A DNA stretch of 64,000 bases from Armatimonadota bacterium (lineage in GTDB: Bacteria > Armatimonadota > Fimbriimonadia > Fimbriimonadales > Fimbriimonadaceae), in contig JBAXHT010000001.1 in NCBI GenBank assembly GCA_037138755.1, positions 219,805 through 283,804 on the forward strand, read 5' to 3'. Position numbers and translations under genes: made by a program. Position 1 is the first letter of the stretch, and each line of letters starts with the position of its first letter. The notes beneath the pieces were generated by a model, which searched no databases, was not told the DNA's origin, and worked only from the letters and a program-made list of their open reading frames with translations. Below, one piece after another: positions 1 to 8,358 of this stretch.

Positions 1-2
1 TC

Positions 3-296
3 ATCACTTCTTTGGCTCAGGGTTCGATTGTCGTGTCGATTAAGGATCAAGGCGAGGGGATTGCTTTGGAGCACCTCGCACGACTAGGAGAACGGTTTTA
101 TCGCGCCGACGAACATCGGAATCGCAAGGACGGAGGTGCTGGGCTCGGGCTATCAATTGCAAAAGCAATCGTCGAACGCTCCGGGGGTGAACTCCGTATC
201 TCGAGCGAGCTTGGAAGAGGCACAACTGTGCAGCTAGTGCTCCCGATTTTTTCAGAACTTGACCAATCAAATAAATCCCAAACATCTGTTTCGTAA
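3..296 (+). CDS. Sensor histidine kinase, C-terminal part (5' end outside window)
   Basis: The frame is open from the left edge, so this is the tail of a longer gene. What remains is the end of the GHKL ATPase (HATPase_c) domain of a two-component sensor kinase: the G1 box (DQGEGI) near the start, a phenylalanine-containing lid region (ERFYRAD), then the G2 box (GAGLGLSIAK) and the closing strand ending in VQLVLP. These motifs bind ATP for autophosphorylation of a histidine encoded upstream of the window. A short hydrophilic tail follows. The sensor domain, and the response regulator if it is adjacent, are not visible. The next gene starts 39 bp downstream with its own Shine-Dalgarno site. 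Confidence 0.93.
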   Translation: MTSLAQGSIVVSIKDQGEGIALEHLARLGERFYRADEHRNRKDGGAGLGLSIAKAIVERSGGELRISSELGRGTTVQLVLPIFSELDQSNKSQTSVS

Positions 297-335
297 AGTA
301 ACCAATGTAAAGGAAAACCTTTGGAGGAAACTCAA

Positions 336-1184
336 ATGGAACGAACTCAACGAACAATCACTCGACTCTTCGCGATCACTGCACTGGTGGCAGCTTTCGC
401 CACATCGTTCGCACAGGGCGGCTTCGGTGGTCCTCCACAGGGAGGCCCTCCTCAGGGTGGGCAGCAAGGCGGTCGTCAAGGTGGACCAGGACAACAGTTC
501 CGCATCCCCAGAGGTCCCCAGCTCTTGCGGCATCCAGATGTTCAGAAGGAGCTCAAGCTAAGCGATGGTCAGATGAAAGCAATTGACCAGGCATTTCCTC
601 AGCTCGGTGGGGGGCAAGGTGGTCGCCAAGGCGGACCTGGTGGACCCGGCGGAGAAGGTGGCCAGCGCGGTGGCGGACAGGGTGGCGGGGGCCAGCGTGG
701 TGGCGGCCAAGGTGGACCCGGCGGTCAGGGCGGGCCTGGTGGCCCAGGTGGACAAGGAGGACAAGGAGGACCGAACCCCAAGAACGACGCAAAAATCAAG
801 GAAATCCTGACTCCACAGCAGTACAGTCGCTTCAAGCAAATTGAGATTCAGGTGGTCGGACCCCAAGCGTTCATGATGCCGGAGGTCGCAGAGCGGCTCC
901 AGATTAGCGAAGAACAGCACGAAGCAATTCGAGATGTCATGGAATCTGTGCGACCCCCTCAGGGCCAGCAAGGTGGACAGCGTCCGGATCCCGCAAAGTT
1001 CATGAAGGAAGTGATGGCTAAGGTGCTAGCGGTACTTTCTGATAAGCAGCGAACCGAGTACCGCGCAATGGTCGGGAAGGAGTTCTACTTGACCACGCCT
1101 CCAATGGGCGGACAGGGTGGACCGGGTAATCGCCAAGGCGGGCAAGGTGGTCCCGGAGGACCTCCTCCTCCAGATGGTAATTAA
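336..1184 (+). CDS. Secreted Gly/Gln-rich protein with Spy/LTxxQ-like segments
   Basis: I chose the ATG at 336 because GGAGG lies 8 nt upstream; an in-frame TTG at 321 overlaps that site and is less likely. Residues 1-22 form a signal peptide (basic MERTQRTITR, hydrophobic core, cleavage after FAQ). Two helical segments follow: a LRHPDVQKELKLSDGQ-type motif near residue 60, and a LTPQQYSRFKQIE ... LQISEEQHEAI pair around residues 155-200. They resemble the repeated LTxxQ pattern of periplasmic Spy/CpxP-like proteins and of many planctomycete secreted proteins. Between and after them lie collagen-like GGQGGPGG runs (about residues 90-145 and the C-terminus). It is probably a periplasmic or surface protein. 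Adjacency to a sensor kinase gene is compatible with an envelope-stress role, but that is inference. Confidence 0.85.
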   Translation: MERTQRTITRLFAITALVAAFATSFAQGGFGGPPQGGPPQGGQQGGRQGGPGQQFRIPRGPQLLRHPDVQKELKLSDGQMKAIDQAFPQLGGGQGGRQGGPGGPGGEGGQRGGGQGGGGQRGGGQGGPGGQGGPGGPGGQGGQGGPNPKNDAKIKEILTPQQYSRFKQIEIQVVGPQAFMMPEVAERLQISEEQHEAIRDVMESVRPPQGQQGGQRPDPAKFMKEVMAKVLAVLSDKQRTEYRAMVGKEFYLTTPPMGGQGGPGNRQGGQGGPGGPPPPDGN

Positions 1185-1217
1185 GAATTCGGTCAACTCT
1201 CTCTGACCGGTATCGAG

Positions 1218-1243
1218 CGGGTCGGGTCTTCGGACTCGGCCCG
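1218..1243 (+). terminator. Rho-independent terminator with UUCG tetraloop
   Basis: An 11-bp stem (two G-U pairs) closes a TTCG tetraloop at 1229-1232, followed by TCTTGATTT. It sits 33 bp after the Gly-rich gene and just before the hisN-like operon, so it separates the two units. Confidence 0.75.
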
Positions 1244-1263
1244 TCTTGATTTGGAATATCGAA

Positions 1264-1277
1264 TAAACTAACATCGA
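1264..1277 (+). promoter_or_regulatory. Candidate -10 box for the hisN-tsaC operon (leaderless start)
   Basis: TAAACT at 1264-1269 lies 8 nt before the ATG at 1278, and there is no Shine-Dalgarno sequence. A transcript starting about 7 nt after the box would begin at or next to the start codon. No convincing -35 hexamer is visible. Confidence 0.5.
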
Positions 1278-2045
1278 ATGAATCCCCGATTGGAATTTGC
1301 CCTCGAAGCTGTCCGCAAGGCGGGGGATTCGACGCTCGTCCACTTTCGCAACCGGGTGGGTTGGGAGCTTAAGGGTGATTCTTCGCCAGTGACCATCGCC
1401 GATCAAGAGGCGGAACAGATTTTGCGAGATGCGTTGGGCTTGTTGTTTCCCGGCGAGGCAATTTTAGGTGAAGAGCAGGGGTTAACCGGATCAGGAACTA
1501 CCCGCTGGATCATCGATCCGATCGATGGAACAAAGTCATTTGTCTCCGGGGTTCCACTGTATGCAACCCTCCTCGCGTACGAAGTTGACGGCGTTCCTGA
1601 ACTAGGCGTCTGCTACTTCCCGGCTCTTGGAGAGATCATCTACGCTGCTCGGGGCGAAGGTGCGTTTTTTAACGATTCACCCTGCCGAGTCTCGACTCGC
1701 ACTTCAATTTCTGGGTCGATTCTGGCCTGTGGCGGCCCCCTTTCGATGATCAAACACGGTAAATGGGATGGGTTTGCCATGCTTTCGGAGTCTTCTCTGA
1801 CCTCCCGAACTTGGAGCGATGCTTACGGCCACGCTCTGGTAGCAACCGGTCGTGTTGACGCTATGATTGATCCTGTGGTCAGCCGATGGGACCTCTCGGC
1901 GATTCGTGTGATTGTTGAAGAGGCGGGAGGAACTTTCTCGGACTTCAATGGAGGAGATCCTTTTGACCGGGGAGATTTCGGCCTCGAAGCGATTAGCTCG
2001 AACGGTTTGGTCCACCAGGCAGTTCTGGAGGCCTTCGCGTCTTGA
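1278..2045 (+). CDS. Inositol monophosphatase-family phosphatase, HisN-like
   Basis: A 255-aa Mg2+-dependent phosphatase of the IMPase/FIG superfamily. Visible family motifs are the PVTIADQEAE segment near residue 38, the metal-binding GEEQG near 70, the DPIDGT signature near 89, and WDLSAIRVIVEEAGG near 210. Length is typical. The RWIIDPIDGTKSFVSGVP context and the overall layout resemble HisN-type histidinol-phosphate phosphatases more than SuhB, but the substrate cannot be settled from sequence alone. It heads a chain of overlapping genes: its TGA shares bases with the TTG start of ruvX. It is cytoplasmic. Confidence 0.88.
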   Translation: MNPRLEFALEAVRKAGDSTLVHFRNRVGWELKGDSSPVTIADQEAEQILRDALGLLFPGEAILGEEQGLTGSGTTRWIIDPIDGTKSFVSGVPLYATLLAYEVDGVPELGVCYFPALGEIIYAARGEGAFFNDSPCRVSTRTSISGSILACGGPLSMIKHGKWDGFAMLSESSLTSRTWSDAYGHALVATGRVDAMIDPVVSRWDLSAIRVIVEEAGGTFSDFNGGDPFDRGDFGLEAISSNGLVHQAVLEAFAS

Positions 2046-2446
2046 GAGCACTCGGGGTGGATTTCGGTGGTAAACGAATTGGGATTGCCGTTGCCGAAGT
2101 TGAAGCGCGGGTTGCCTCACCAAGGTCGGCCATTGAGGCAAGCGGTGCATTGCGGCGGGATGCTGCAGCGATCAGCGAGCTCTGCAAGAAGGAGCAAGCG
2201 TCTCTGATTGTGGTTGGAGAGCCGCTAGGAGCTGACGGTGAGCCTACCAAAATGTCTAAGATTTGTCGCCGATTAGGGGATGAGATCTCCCTTCTGGGAC
2301 ATGAAGTGCGGTTTGTGGATGAATCCATGACCAGTGTTGCCGCGACCGCAGATTTGCGCAAGCAAGACTGGACAGCGGCTCAAAGACGGCGACACATCGA
2401 TAGCGAAGCGGCGTGCCGGATTCTTGAGAGGTTCTTTGATGCTTAA
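2042..2446 (+). CDS. ruvX: Putative pre-16S rRNA nuclease / Holliday junction resolvase-like YqgF
   Basis: A 134-aa RNase H-fold nuclease. The first acidic strand is LGVDFGGKRIGIAVAE at residues 3-18, the central strand motif is IVVGEPLG near residue 58, the DESMTS motif is near 98, and the closing acidic helix DSEAACRIL is near 124. These match the YqgF/RuvX catalytic aspartate arrangement. The family processes the 5' end of 16S rRNA and was formerly annotated as a Holliday junction resolvase. The TTG start at 2042 overlaps the hisN-like stop (TTGA), and mltG begins 8 bp before its own stop. The yqgF-mltG order is common in bacteria. Confidence 0.93.
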   Translation: MRALGVDFGGKRIGIAVAEVEARVASPRSAIEASGALRRDAAAISELCKKEQASLIVVGEPLGADGEPTKMSKICRRLGDEISLLGHEVRFVDESMTSVAATADLRKQDWTAAQRRRHIDSEAACRILERFFDA

Positions 2447-3440
2447 GAAGGCAAAGCGCCGGGTCGCCCAATTCGTGGTCCTCGGGGGACTCGTCTTGAG
2501 TGGATTTACCTTTGCGACACTGATTGCTCCAATGCCGCTAGGACCTAAGCAACGATTCGTTATGGTGAAGTCTCGCAAGCTCAGCGAGCAGCTTGCCATT
2601 ATGGCCGATAAGGGCGTGATTCGAAGCGCTTTCGCCACAAACTTGTACGGAATGGTAGTTGGTTTCCGGGGTAACCGGCTGATTGCTCCGGGAGTTTACG
2701 AAGTTCATCCTGGCCAATCGGTTGGCGAAGTCTTGAAGTCACTGGTCACGCCTCTGCGCCAACTCGTTCGGCTACGCGAGGGTCGCTGGGCGGCTAGAAC
2801 GGCGGAAGCTCTGGAAGTAAAAGAGGTGTGCACCGCGAAGGAATACGTCGATCTGGTCAAGAAGCCAGAACTGTTCGAGACGCCGGGAGTGCCGCTGGTG
2901 GGAGATACGCTCGAAGGTTACTTGTATCCAGACACTTACAACTTCCCGCCTGCGCTCGGAGCGGAACTGGTCATCCGGCGTCAACTGTTGAACTTCGCGA
3001 AGAAAACCAAAGGGCTGGGTCTGACTCAGGCAAACGTTCATCGAGTTTTGACAATAGCTTCGATGCTAGAGCTGGAGTCAGCAGAGCTCGAGGAAAAGAA
3101 AATGATCGCCGGCGTCATTGAAAACCGCCTTCGGAAAAGCATGCGGCTTCAAATTGATGCGACAGTGAACTATGGGATGCAACTCTGGAGACCACTTTTT
3201 TACAAGGACTACACGTCCGTGAAGTCACCCTATAATACATATCTTACAAAGGGACTTCCGCCCGGTCCAATCTGTTCGCCGACGATTGACAGTATCAAGG
3301 CCGCCCTATCTCCCGCAAAACACGATGATCTGTTCTACATTTCCCTTCCCGATGGACGGACACTGTTCACGCCGACCTACGAGGCTCATTTGAAGAACAT
3401 TGCCTTGCGCGACAAGATGAAGTCAGGAGCCAAAAAGTGA
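2439..3440 (+). CDS. mltG: Endolytic murein transglycosylase MltG
   Basis: Start set at the ATG at 2439, giving 333 aa that begin with a basic stretch (MLKKAKRR) and one hydrophobic signal anchor (about residues 9-29). The YceG-like domain covers about residues 95-325: LEGYLYPDTYNFP, then ASMLELESAE with the catalytic glutamate of the A-S-x-x-E motif, then ENRLRKSMRLQIDATVNY, and the closing segment SPYNTYLTKGLPPGPICSP. It cleaves nascent glycan strands on the outer face of the inner membrane and so limits peptidoglycan strand length. It overlaps ruvX by 8 bp and yqeG by 4 bp (GTGA). Confidence 0.95.
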   Translation: MLKKAKRRVAQFVVLGGLVLSGFTFATLIAPMPLGPKQRFVMVKSRKLSEQLAIMADKGVIRSAFATNLYGMVVGFRGNRLIAPGVYEVHPGQSVGEVLKSLVTPLRQLVRLREGRWAARTAEALEVKEVCTAKEYVDLVKKPELFETPGVPLVGDTLEGYLYPDTYNFPPALGAELVIRRQLLNFAKKTKGLGLTQANVHRVLTIASMLELESAELEEKKMIAGVIENRLRKSMRLQIDATVNYGMQLWRPLFYKDYTSVKSPYNTYLTKGLPPGPICSPTIDSIKAALSPAKHDDLFYISLPDGRTLFTPTYEAHLKNIALRDKMKSGAKK

Positions 3441-4009
3441 GCTTTCGAGCCGGAATGTTCGACCAAAATGCAGCAGGGGGACTGCGACGATTCTGCCCAT
3501 CACAGGCAGTGCACCGCTTACAGGATGTTTCCCTCGAGGAGCTTTGGGAGGCCGGTAAGCGGCTGATCCTTCTCGATGTCGACCACACGATTGTAAAATG
3601 GGGCGAAGAGGAGTTTTCGCCAGAAGTAGTCGCCTGGATTGGCGAAGCTAAGGCAAAAGGCTTCCAGTTGCGTATCCTGAGCAACACACGACACCCTCAG
3701 CGCCTGGCAAGGCTTTCCGCAAAAATTGATATCCCAACCAAGAATGGTAAGTTCAAGCCCTCTCCCGAAATGTACATGGAGGCGCTTCAAGAGACGGGCA
3801 TAGGTGCGGATCACGCGGTGATGATTGGAGACCAGATCATGACGGATATCCTAGGAGCCAATCGAAGCGGAATAGACAGCATCTGGCTTGAGAAAATGGA
3901 AGGGCCAGAGTTCTTTGGCACGAAATTCAATCGCGTCATAGAGCGAGTCATTATGTTATTCTTGTACCGAAGATCATTGGATCGGGGAACTGGAGCCAAC
4001 TCATCATGA
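3437..4009 (+). CDS. YqeG-family HAD phosphatase (putative phosphatidylglycerophosphatase)
   Basis: A 190-aa HAD-superfamily IIIA protein. The nucleophile motif is DVDHT (near residue 48), the second motif ends in LSNTR (near 87), a conserved lysine is in KPSPEMY (near 109), and the metal-binding motif is GDQIMTDILGAN (near 130). This is the YqeG/Gep4 pattern, some members of which dephosphorylate phosphatidylglycerophosphate. The GTG start overlaps the mltG stop, and its own TGA overlaps the gtrA ATG. The assignment to the family is secure; the substrate is inferred. Confidence 0.87.
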   Translation: MSFRAGMFDQNAAGGLRRFCPSQAVHRLQDVSLEELWEAGKRLILLDVDHTIVKWGEEEFSPEVVAWIGEAKAKGFQLRILSNTRHPQRLARLSAKIDIPTKNGKFKPSPEMYMEALQETGIGADHAVMIGDQIMTDILGANRSGIDSIWLEKMEGPEFFGTKFNRVIERVIMLFLYRRSLDRGTGANSS

Positions 4010-4521
4010 AAGCGATCCTAGAGAAACCCATTGCCCGGCAGTTCGCCAAGTTTTTGGTGGTTGGAGCAATCTCTTTCCTGATCGACACAACGATCCGCGT
4101 CATTTTGATGCGATTCGTGCATATCGACGGGAAACTGGCATCGGATGTCTGGGGAAGAGAGTTGATGGACTCCTATCCGACTCTGTTCAGATTTTCCAAA
4201 AAGGCTGACGAGGCATTTTTCCCCTTAGCCTGCGTCCTGGGCTCGTTTGTTGCAACGTTCAATTCCTATTTGATGAACCGCGCGCTGACGTTCAAGATAA
4301 AGGACAAAACTGATGCAGGCAAGCAGCTTTTTCGAGTCTTTATTGTCAACTACACAGGGCTAGCAATCAACGCGCTGATCTCGAGCATCTTTTATCGGAT
4401 CATCCCGGGGCATCCAACCCAGTCGACTATCGTCGCCAGCATGGCTGGGGCGGCAGTTGCAGCAATTTGGAACTTTGCGGGTCAAAGATACTTTGCATTC
4501 AAGGTCCACGAGAGACCATGA
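4006..4521 (+). CDS. GtrA-family membrane protein
   Basis: A 171-aa polytopic protein with four predicted transmembrane segments, at roughly residues 15-35, 75-97, 108-130 and 142-163. The opening (QFAKFLVVGAISFLIDT) and the distal NSYLMNRALTFKI plus WNFAGQRYFAF motifs are characteristic of GtrA-like proteins. The family is implicated in moving lipid-linked sugars across the inner membrane for cell-surface glycan modification. It is coupled to yqeG and aroE by ATGA overlaps. No glycosyltransferase gene adjoins it here, so the lipid-linked substrate is unknown. Confidence 0.87.
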   Translation: MKAILEKPIARQFAKFLVVGAISFLIDTTIRVILMRFVHIDGKLASDVWGRELMDSYPTLFRFSKKADEAFFPLACVLGSFVATFNSYLMNRALTFKIKDKTDAGKQLFRVFIVNYTGLAINALISSIFYRIIPGHPTQSTIVASMAGAAVAAIWNFAGQRYFAFKVHERP

Positions 4522-5315
4522 GTGTGTTCGCTTGGCGGGACGCCCCGGCTGCCGACTACGCCGTAATCGGGTTCCCGGTCAGGCACTCCTTGTCTCCGAT
4601 GATGCACATGGCGGCCTACAAGTCCCTAAGCATCGATGCTTCCTATGTCGCTGTCGAATTGAGCCCAGCAGAGCTTGAAGCCGGTCTGGAGCATCTTGTG
4701 CATCTCGGCTACAAAGGGGTCAATGTCACCATTCCACACAAGGAATCGGCTTTTCGTTGGGCGGCAACAACTTGCACAACGTCGGAAAAGCTACAAGTTT
4801 CGAACACCATCAGGTTTTCTGACCGGACTGCCGTGAATACGGATGTGCCGGGATTCCTAAGTTCCCTGCCAGGTCACGCACAGACGGCCCTTCTGTTAGG
4901 CGCTGGCGGCTCGGCGCGAGCAGTGGCTTATGCACTAGCCAGACAAGGAACCGAGGTTTCGATTTGGAACCGGACCCAAAGCCGCGCGGAGGAACTTGTT
5001 GAGCAAATCGGGATCGACTGCCGAGTCGTATCGACCCTAGAGGTAAAGGGCTACGGACTGATCGTCAACACCACCTCGACCGGGCTCTCTGGCGAAAGCC
5101 TGCCAATTGACTGGTCCGGAGCAGAACCGGACACTCAGCTTGCGTACGATCTGGCATACTCTGATTCCCTCACACCATTCCTTGCCGAGGCAAAAGCTTA
5201 CGGAATCGCAGGAATGGATGGGCGAAGAATGCTGATGGAACAGGGTGCGTACGCTTTTGAATACTGGTTCGACCGCCCAGCCCCGCGTGAGGCGATGTGG
5301 GAGGCAATCCAGTGA
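4518..5315 (+). CDS. aroE: Shikimate dehydrogenase (NADP+)
   Basis: The ATG at 4518 overlaps the gtrA stop, giving 265 aa. The substrate-binding domain holds GFPVRHSLSPMMHMAAY (near residue 16) and NVTIPHKESAF with the catalytic lysine (near 74). The Rossmann domain holds LLGAGGSARAVAYAL (near 127), the NRT motif that reads the NADP 2'-phosphate (near 153), and VNTTSTGL (near 185). It reduces 3-dehydroshikimate to shikimate in aromatic amino acid synthesis. A second aromatic pathway gene, pheA, lies far away at 55874. Confidence 0.95.
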   Translation: MSVFAWRDAPAADYAVIGFPVRHSLSPMMHMAAYKSLSIDASYVAVELSPAELEAGLEHLVHLGYKGVNVTIPHKESAFRWAATTCTTSEKLQVSNTIRFSDRTAVNTDVPGFLSSLPGHAQTALLLGAGGSARAVAYALARQGTEVSIWNRTQSRAEELVEQIGIDCRVVSTLEVKGYGLIVNTTSTGLSGESLPIDWSGAEPDTQLAYDLAYSDSLTPFLAEAKAYGIAGMDGRRMLMEQGAYAFEYWFDRPAPREAMWEAIQ

Positions 5316-6235
5316 GGCCCCTACGTCCGGTTGAGCCCAACTTGCGACGAGCCGCAAATGCGCTGCTCGCTGGCGACCTGGTGGTTCTTCCCACTGAGAC
5401 AGTCTACGGTCTTGCCGCAGATGCCGCCAATCCGGAAGCTGTCGCAAAAATCTTTGAAGCGAAAGGGCGTCCGCCGGAAAACCCGCTCATCGTCCACGTC
5501 TCGCACATGGATGCAGTCGAACTCTGGTCAGATCATCTTCCCAAGGGAATGTTGAAGCTTGCTCGTGCGTTCTGGCCCGGGCCATTGACGGTTGTCTTGC
5601 CGAAGAATCCCCGCGTACCGGATATTGTGACCGCTGGACTCGATACCGTCGCGATTCGAATACCCTCCCATTCACTAGCGCTGGCCGTCCTCGAGATGAC
5701 CGGGATGGGACTCGCTATGCCGAGTGCGAACCCATTTATGGGACTTTCACCGACCAGAGCAGATCGGATCGATCCGACCGTTGCGGCTCATGTCACGTGC
5801 ATTATTGATGGCGGGCCGTGCCGAGTGGGGATTGAGTCAACCGTGTTGGATTTGAGCGATGGAACGCCGAAGATTTTGCGTCCGGGGATGATTACGGCGG
5901 AGGAAATCGAAGCGGTCATCGGGTCACTCGAGGTCCTCGGGGATTCGGATCGGAAGTCGCCGGGGATGTATCGTCGCCACTACTCTCCTCGGGTTCCGAC
6001 GGTGCTTGTTCATAAAGCCGCAGAACAGGACGCTGGATTAGTCCTGGGCTATACGAACTCTCCTGACCAAATTCAGATGCCAAGCGACCCAGTGAACTAT
6101 GCGAAGAAGCTTTACGTTGCGTTGTCGGATTTGGAAGCTCGGCAAGTCAACAGAATTGTGATTGAGGAGCCGCCGAAGGGTTCCGAGTGGGCGGGTGTTT
6201 GGGATCGAGTGAGCAAGGCGACGGCCTCGGAGTGA
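5312..6235 (+). CDS. tsaC: L-threonylcarbamoyladenylate synthase (Sua5 type)
   Basis: The GTG at 5312 overlaps the aroE TGA (GTGA); another GTG at 5297 is possible but would deepen the overlap. The protein has about 307 aa. The YrdC domain (about residues 10-195) contains LPTETVYGLAADA, KGRPPENPLIVHV, the FWPGPLTVVL segment and MPSANPFMGLSPT. The SPGMYRRHYSP linker and about 85 further residues form the extra Sua5 domain absent from short TsaC. It makes threonylcarbamoyl-AMP from Thr, bicarbonate and ATP for the t6A37 modification of ANN-decoding tRNAs. It is the last gene of the overlapping chain. Confidence 0.94.
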   Translation: MRPLRPVEPNLRRAANALLAGDLVVLPTETVYGLAADAANPEAVAKIFEAKGRPPENPLIVHVSHMDAVELWSDHLPKGMLKLARAFWPGPLTVVLPKNPRVPDIVTAGLDTVAIRIPSHSLALAVLEMTGMGLAMPSANPFMGLSPTRADRIDPTVAAHVTCIIDGGPCRVGIESTVLDLSDGTPKILRPGMITAEEIEAVIGSLEVLGDSDRKSPGMYRRHYSPRVPTVLVHKAAEQDAGLVLGYTNSPDQIQMPSDPVNYAKKLYVALSDLEARQVNRIVIEEPPKGSEWAGVWDRVSKATASE

Positions 6236-6241
6236 GCCTGC

Positions 6242-6274
6242 CACCTCTCCCATCAAAAAGTTAGGAGAAGGGTG
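6242..6274. terminator. Imperfect hairpin between convergent tsaC and nagA
   Basis: CACCTCTCC at 6242-6250 can pair with GGAGAAGGGTG at 6264-6274, with a bulge, around an A-rich loop. It lies in the 46-bp gap between two converging genes, so a bidirectional terminator role is plausible but weak. It also resembles the palindrome at 61154-61181. Confidence 0.35.
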
Positions 6275-6281
6275 AAAGTTC

Positions 6282-7337
6282 TCAGTCGACCAAGTAGGTC
6301 TCGATCAGTTCGCCGGTCTCCTCGCTCACGAGGTTCCAGACTTCAGGGTGGTCCGTCATTCCGAGTGCCTCACGAGGGGTGTAGCAGCAGAGATTTGCGG
6401 CGACTTCGACACCGAAGTCCTGGGTGAGGTTCGCAAACACATTGCGGAGGGTGACAGCCGACCCCGCGAGAGAGCCGCCCTCGGCGAGTCTGACCTCGCC
6501 GTCACCGACGACACAGTCCAGGTTCCACATCTTGAGCTTGGTGCCTGGTTCGAGTCCGGACGCCATTGTTGAATCGCTGACCGCGATGACATCGCCATCG
6601 ACCAGCCGCGTTTGGATCAACACGAGAGCCGCCTCTGGTGAAACGTGAACTCGGTCGTAAATCAACTCTGCTCTGAACGGAGTGAGAGTCATAGCTGCTC
6701 CTACGGCGCCCGGTTCACGGTGATGGAACGGCCGCATGGCGTTGAACGTGTGTGTACTGTGCAAGAGGCCTGCATCATGTCCTGCCAAAGCCTCGGCGTA
6801 AGTCGCGTTGGTATGTCCCATTGAGCAGATAACCTTACGCTTGCTCAGCCTCTTGATGAGCTCAACTGCACCCGGTAGTTCGGGGGCAAGGGTGATCACC
6901 TTGAGGCGTTTGTCGTTGAAGATTTCATCCCACTCCGAGTCGCCCTCCGGTGGGTTCTGAATGAACTCCTTTGGCTGAGCTCCGGGAAACTCCGCTGAAA
7001 TAAACGGTCCTTCGAGGTGAAATCCTCCGATGAGTCGATGTTCTGGTAGGTTAGAAATCGCTCGTTTTACATCCGATGCCGAGGCGGTAACCGTGGTCGG
7101 AAGGAAACGCTCATACCCATCTTGGGCAAGAGTATTGCAAAGCTCCTTCATTTCGGGCTGAGTGGCCGTCATGAAGTCGATTCCGAAGGCACCGTGGAAG
7201 TGAATATCAATCCATCCGGGAACGAGAACACCTTGGGGATCACCCTTTTTGATGTCATTCATCTCGCCAGATTTGGTATCGAAACGGACGAGGTCCAGGC
7301 CATCTTCGCCAGGGGTGAGGGCTACAATTTGACTCAT
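6282..7337 (-). CDS. nagA: N-acetylglucosamine-6-phosphate deacetylase
   Basis: A 351-aa amidohydrolase. Visible active-site motifs are HFHGAFG (near residue 47), HLEGPF with the metal-binding glutamate (near 123), GHTNAT (near 173) and HTFNAM (near 192) with the metal-binding histidines, and the SDST aspartate near 256. It deacetylates GlcNAc-6-P to GlcN-6-P during amino-sugar recycling. The ATG overlaps the dprA TGA by 4 bp, so it is cotranscribed with dprA. No nagB or PTS gene is in the window. Confidence 0.93.
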   Translation of the reverse strand: MSQIVALTPGEDGLDLVRFDTKSGEMNDIKKGDPQGVLVPGWIDIHFHGAFGIDFMTATQPEMKELCNTLAQDGYERFLPTTVTASASDVKRAISNLPEHRLIGGFHLEGPFISAEFPGAQPKEFIQNPPEGDSEWDEIFNDKRLKVITLAPELPGAVELIKRLSKRKVICSMGHTNATYAEALAGHDAGLLHSTHTFNAMRPFHHREPGAVGAAMTLTPFRAELIYDRVHVSPEAALVLIQTRLVDGDVIAVSDSTMASGLEPGTKLKMWNLDCVVGDGEVRLAEGGSLAGSAVTLRNVFANLTQDFGVEVAANLCCYTPREALGMTDHPEVWNLVSEETGELIETYLVD

Positions 7338-8356
7338 AAGGCTTTTGAAAATCCACCGGGGTCGCGCAAGACGTTTCCATCCAGTTCGAGCAGGGTGAGT
7401 TCAGAGAGTACTTCACTGGTAGTCAATCCCGACAGTTCAACGATCTTTTCAACCGGTTTTGCTTGCGAATCGAGAACACTCAGTATTTGGGCCGCCGGGC
7501 CGGTGGCCGAAGGCTGATTTGTACTTTGGAAGTCGATTCCCAACTGCTCGAGGACCTGCATTGGATGATCGACCAGCGTCGCCCCGTCTCGAATGAGCGA
7601 GTGCGAGCCCTGAAATCCGAACTGATCGATCGGACCTGGAACGGCAAAAACTTCCCTCCCCATCTCGGCGGCGAACCCGGCGGTTCGGATTGCTCCTGAC
7701 TTGAGCGGCGCTTGGATGACCACAACTGCGTGGCATAGCGCGGCAATCAGTTGATTGCGGAGGATGAACTTGTAGTCGGCAGGCTTGGTGCCGAGGGCGA
7801 ACTGACTCACCAGACAACCGTTTGCTTTGATCTTGTCGAACAGCGCGGCATTCGCCGAAGGATAGACATGATCAACCCCATTGGCAAGAACCGCCACGGT
7901 TTTGCCACCAGCGTCTAGGGCCCCCTTATGAACTTCGGCGTCGATCCCAACCGCTCCGCCGCTAACCACCGTGACGCCATGTCGAGCAAACTCCTCGGCG
8001 AACTTCTTCGCACAGACTCTGCCGTAGCTGGTGGCTGAGCGCGTTCCAACGATGCCAATGCATGGAAGGTTCAAACAGAATGGGTCTCCTGAAACACCAA
8101 TGAATGGAGGAGCGGATCCAGAGTGTGCGAGGGCTTCAGGAAAATCAATTTCCGCCAGGAAGCGGATTGAACCGAACGACTCTGGCCCTTGATATGCTCG
8201 AAGTCTTCGCTTCTCGCCTTCGGTCAGCAATGTTGAGTTCAGAAGCTGAGCAGCCCAATCAGAAGAAAGGTCGAGAGACTCTAAAACCTCTCGACCCTTC
8301 GATACCGACATTTCGGCTGCTAGAAACAGATTCCTGTTCTCTGCCTCGCAGGGCAT
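7334..8356 (-). CDS. dprA: DNA processing protein A, recombination mediator for transformation
   Basis: A 340-aa protein with the DprA/Smf Rossmann-like core at about residues 75-280: GIVGTRSATSYGR, VVSGGAVGIDAEVHKGAL, and later VFAVPGPID with SHSLIRDGATLV. A C-terminal winged-helix domain (about 283-340) follows. DprA loads RecA onto incoming single-stranded DNA. The start lies 2 bp after the stop of the propeller gene upstream, and the stop overlaps nagA. With comEA at 33422 this supports natural competence, although the genes are about 25 kb apart. Confidence 0.94.
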   Translation of the reverse strand: MPCEAENRNLFLAAEMSVSKGREVLESLDLSSDWAAQLLNSTLLTEGEKRRLRAYQGPESFGSIRFLAEIDFPEALAHSGSAPPFIGVSGDPFCLNLPCIGIVGTRSATSYGRVCAKKFAEEFARHGVTVVSGGAVGIDAEVHKGALDAGGKTVAVLANGVDHVYPSANAALFDKIKANGCLVSQFALGTKPADYKFILRNQLIAALCHAVVVIQAPLKSGAIRTAGFAAEMGREVFAVPGPIDQFGFQGSHSLIRDGATLVDHPMQVLEQLGIDFQSTNQPSATGPAAQILSVLDSQAKPVEKIVELSGLTTSEVLSELTLLELDGNVLRDPGGFSKAL

Positions 8357-8358
8357 CG

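Noticed and set aside
553-971. Overlapping frames antisense to or inside the Gly-rich gene
   Set aside because: They arise from the GGN-repeat composition; the frame starting at 336 has a signal peptide and a ribosome site.
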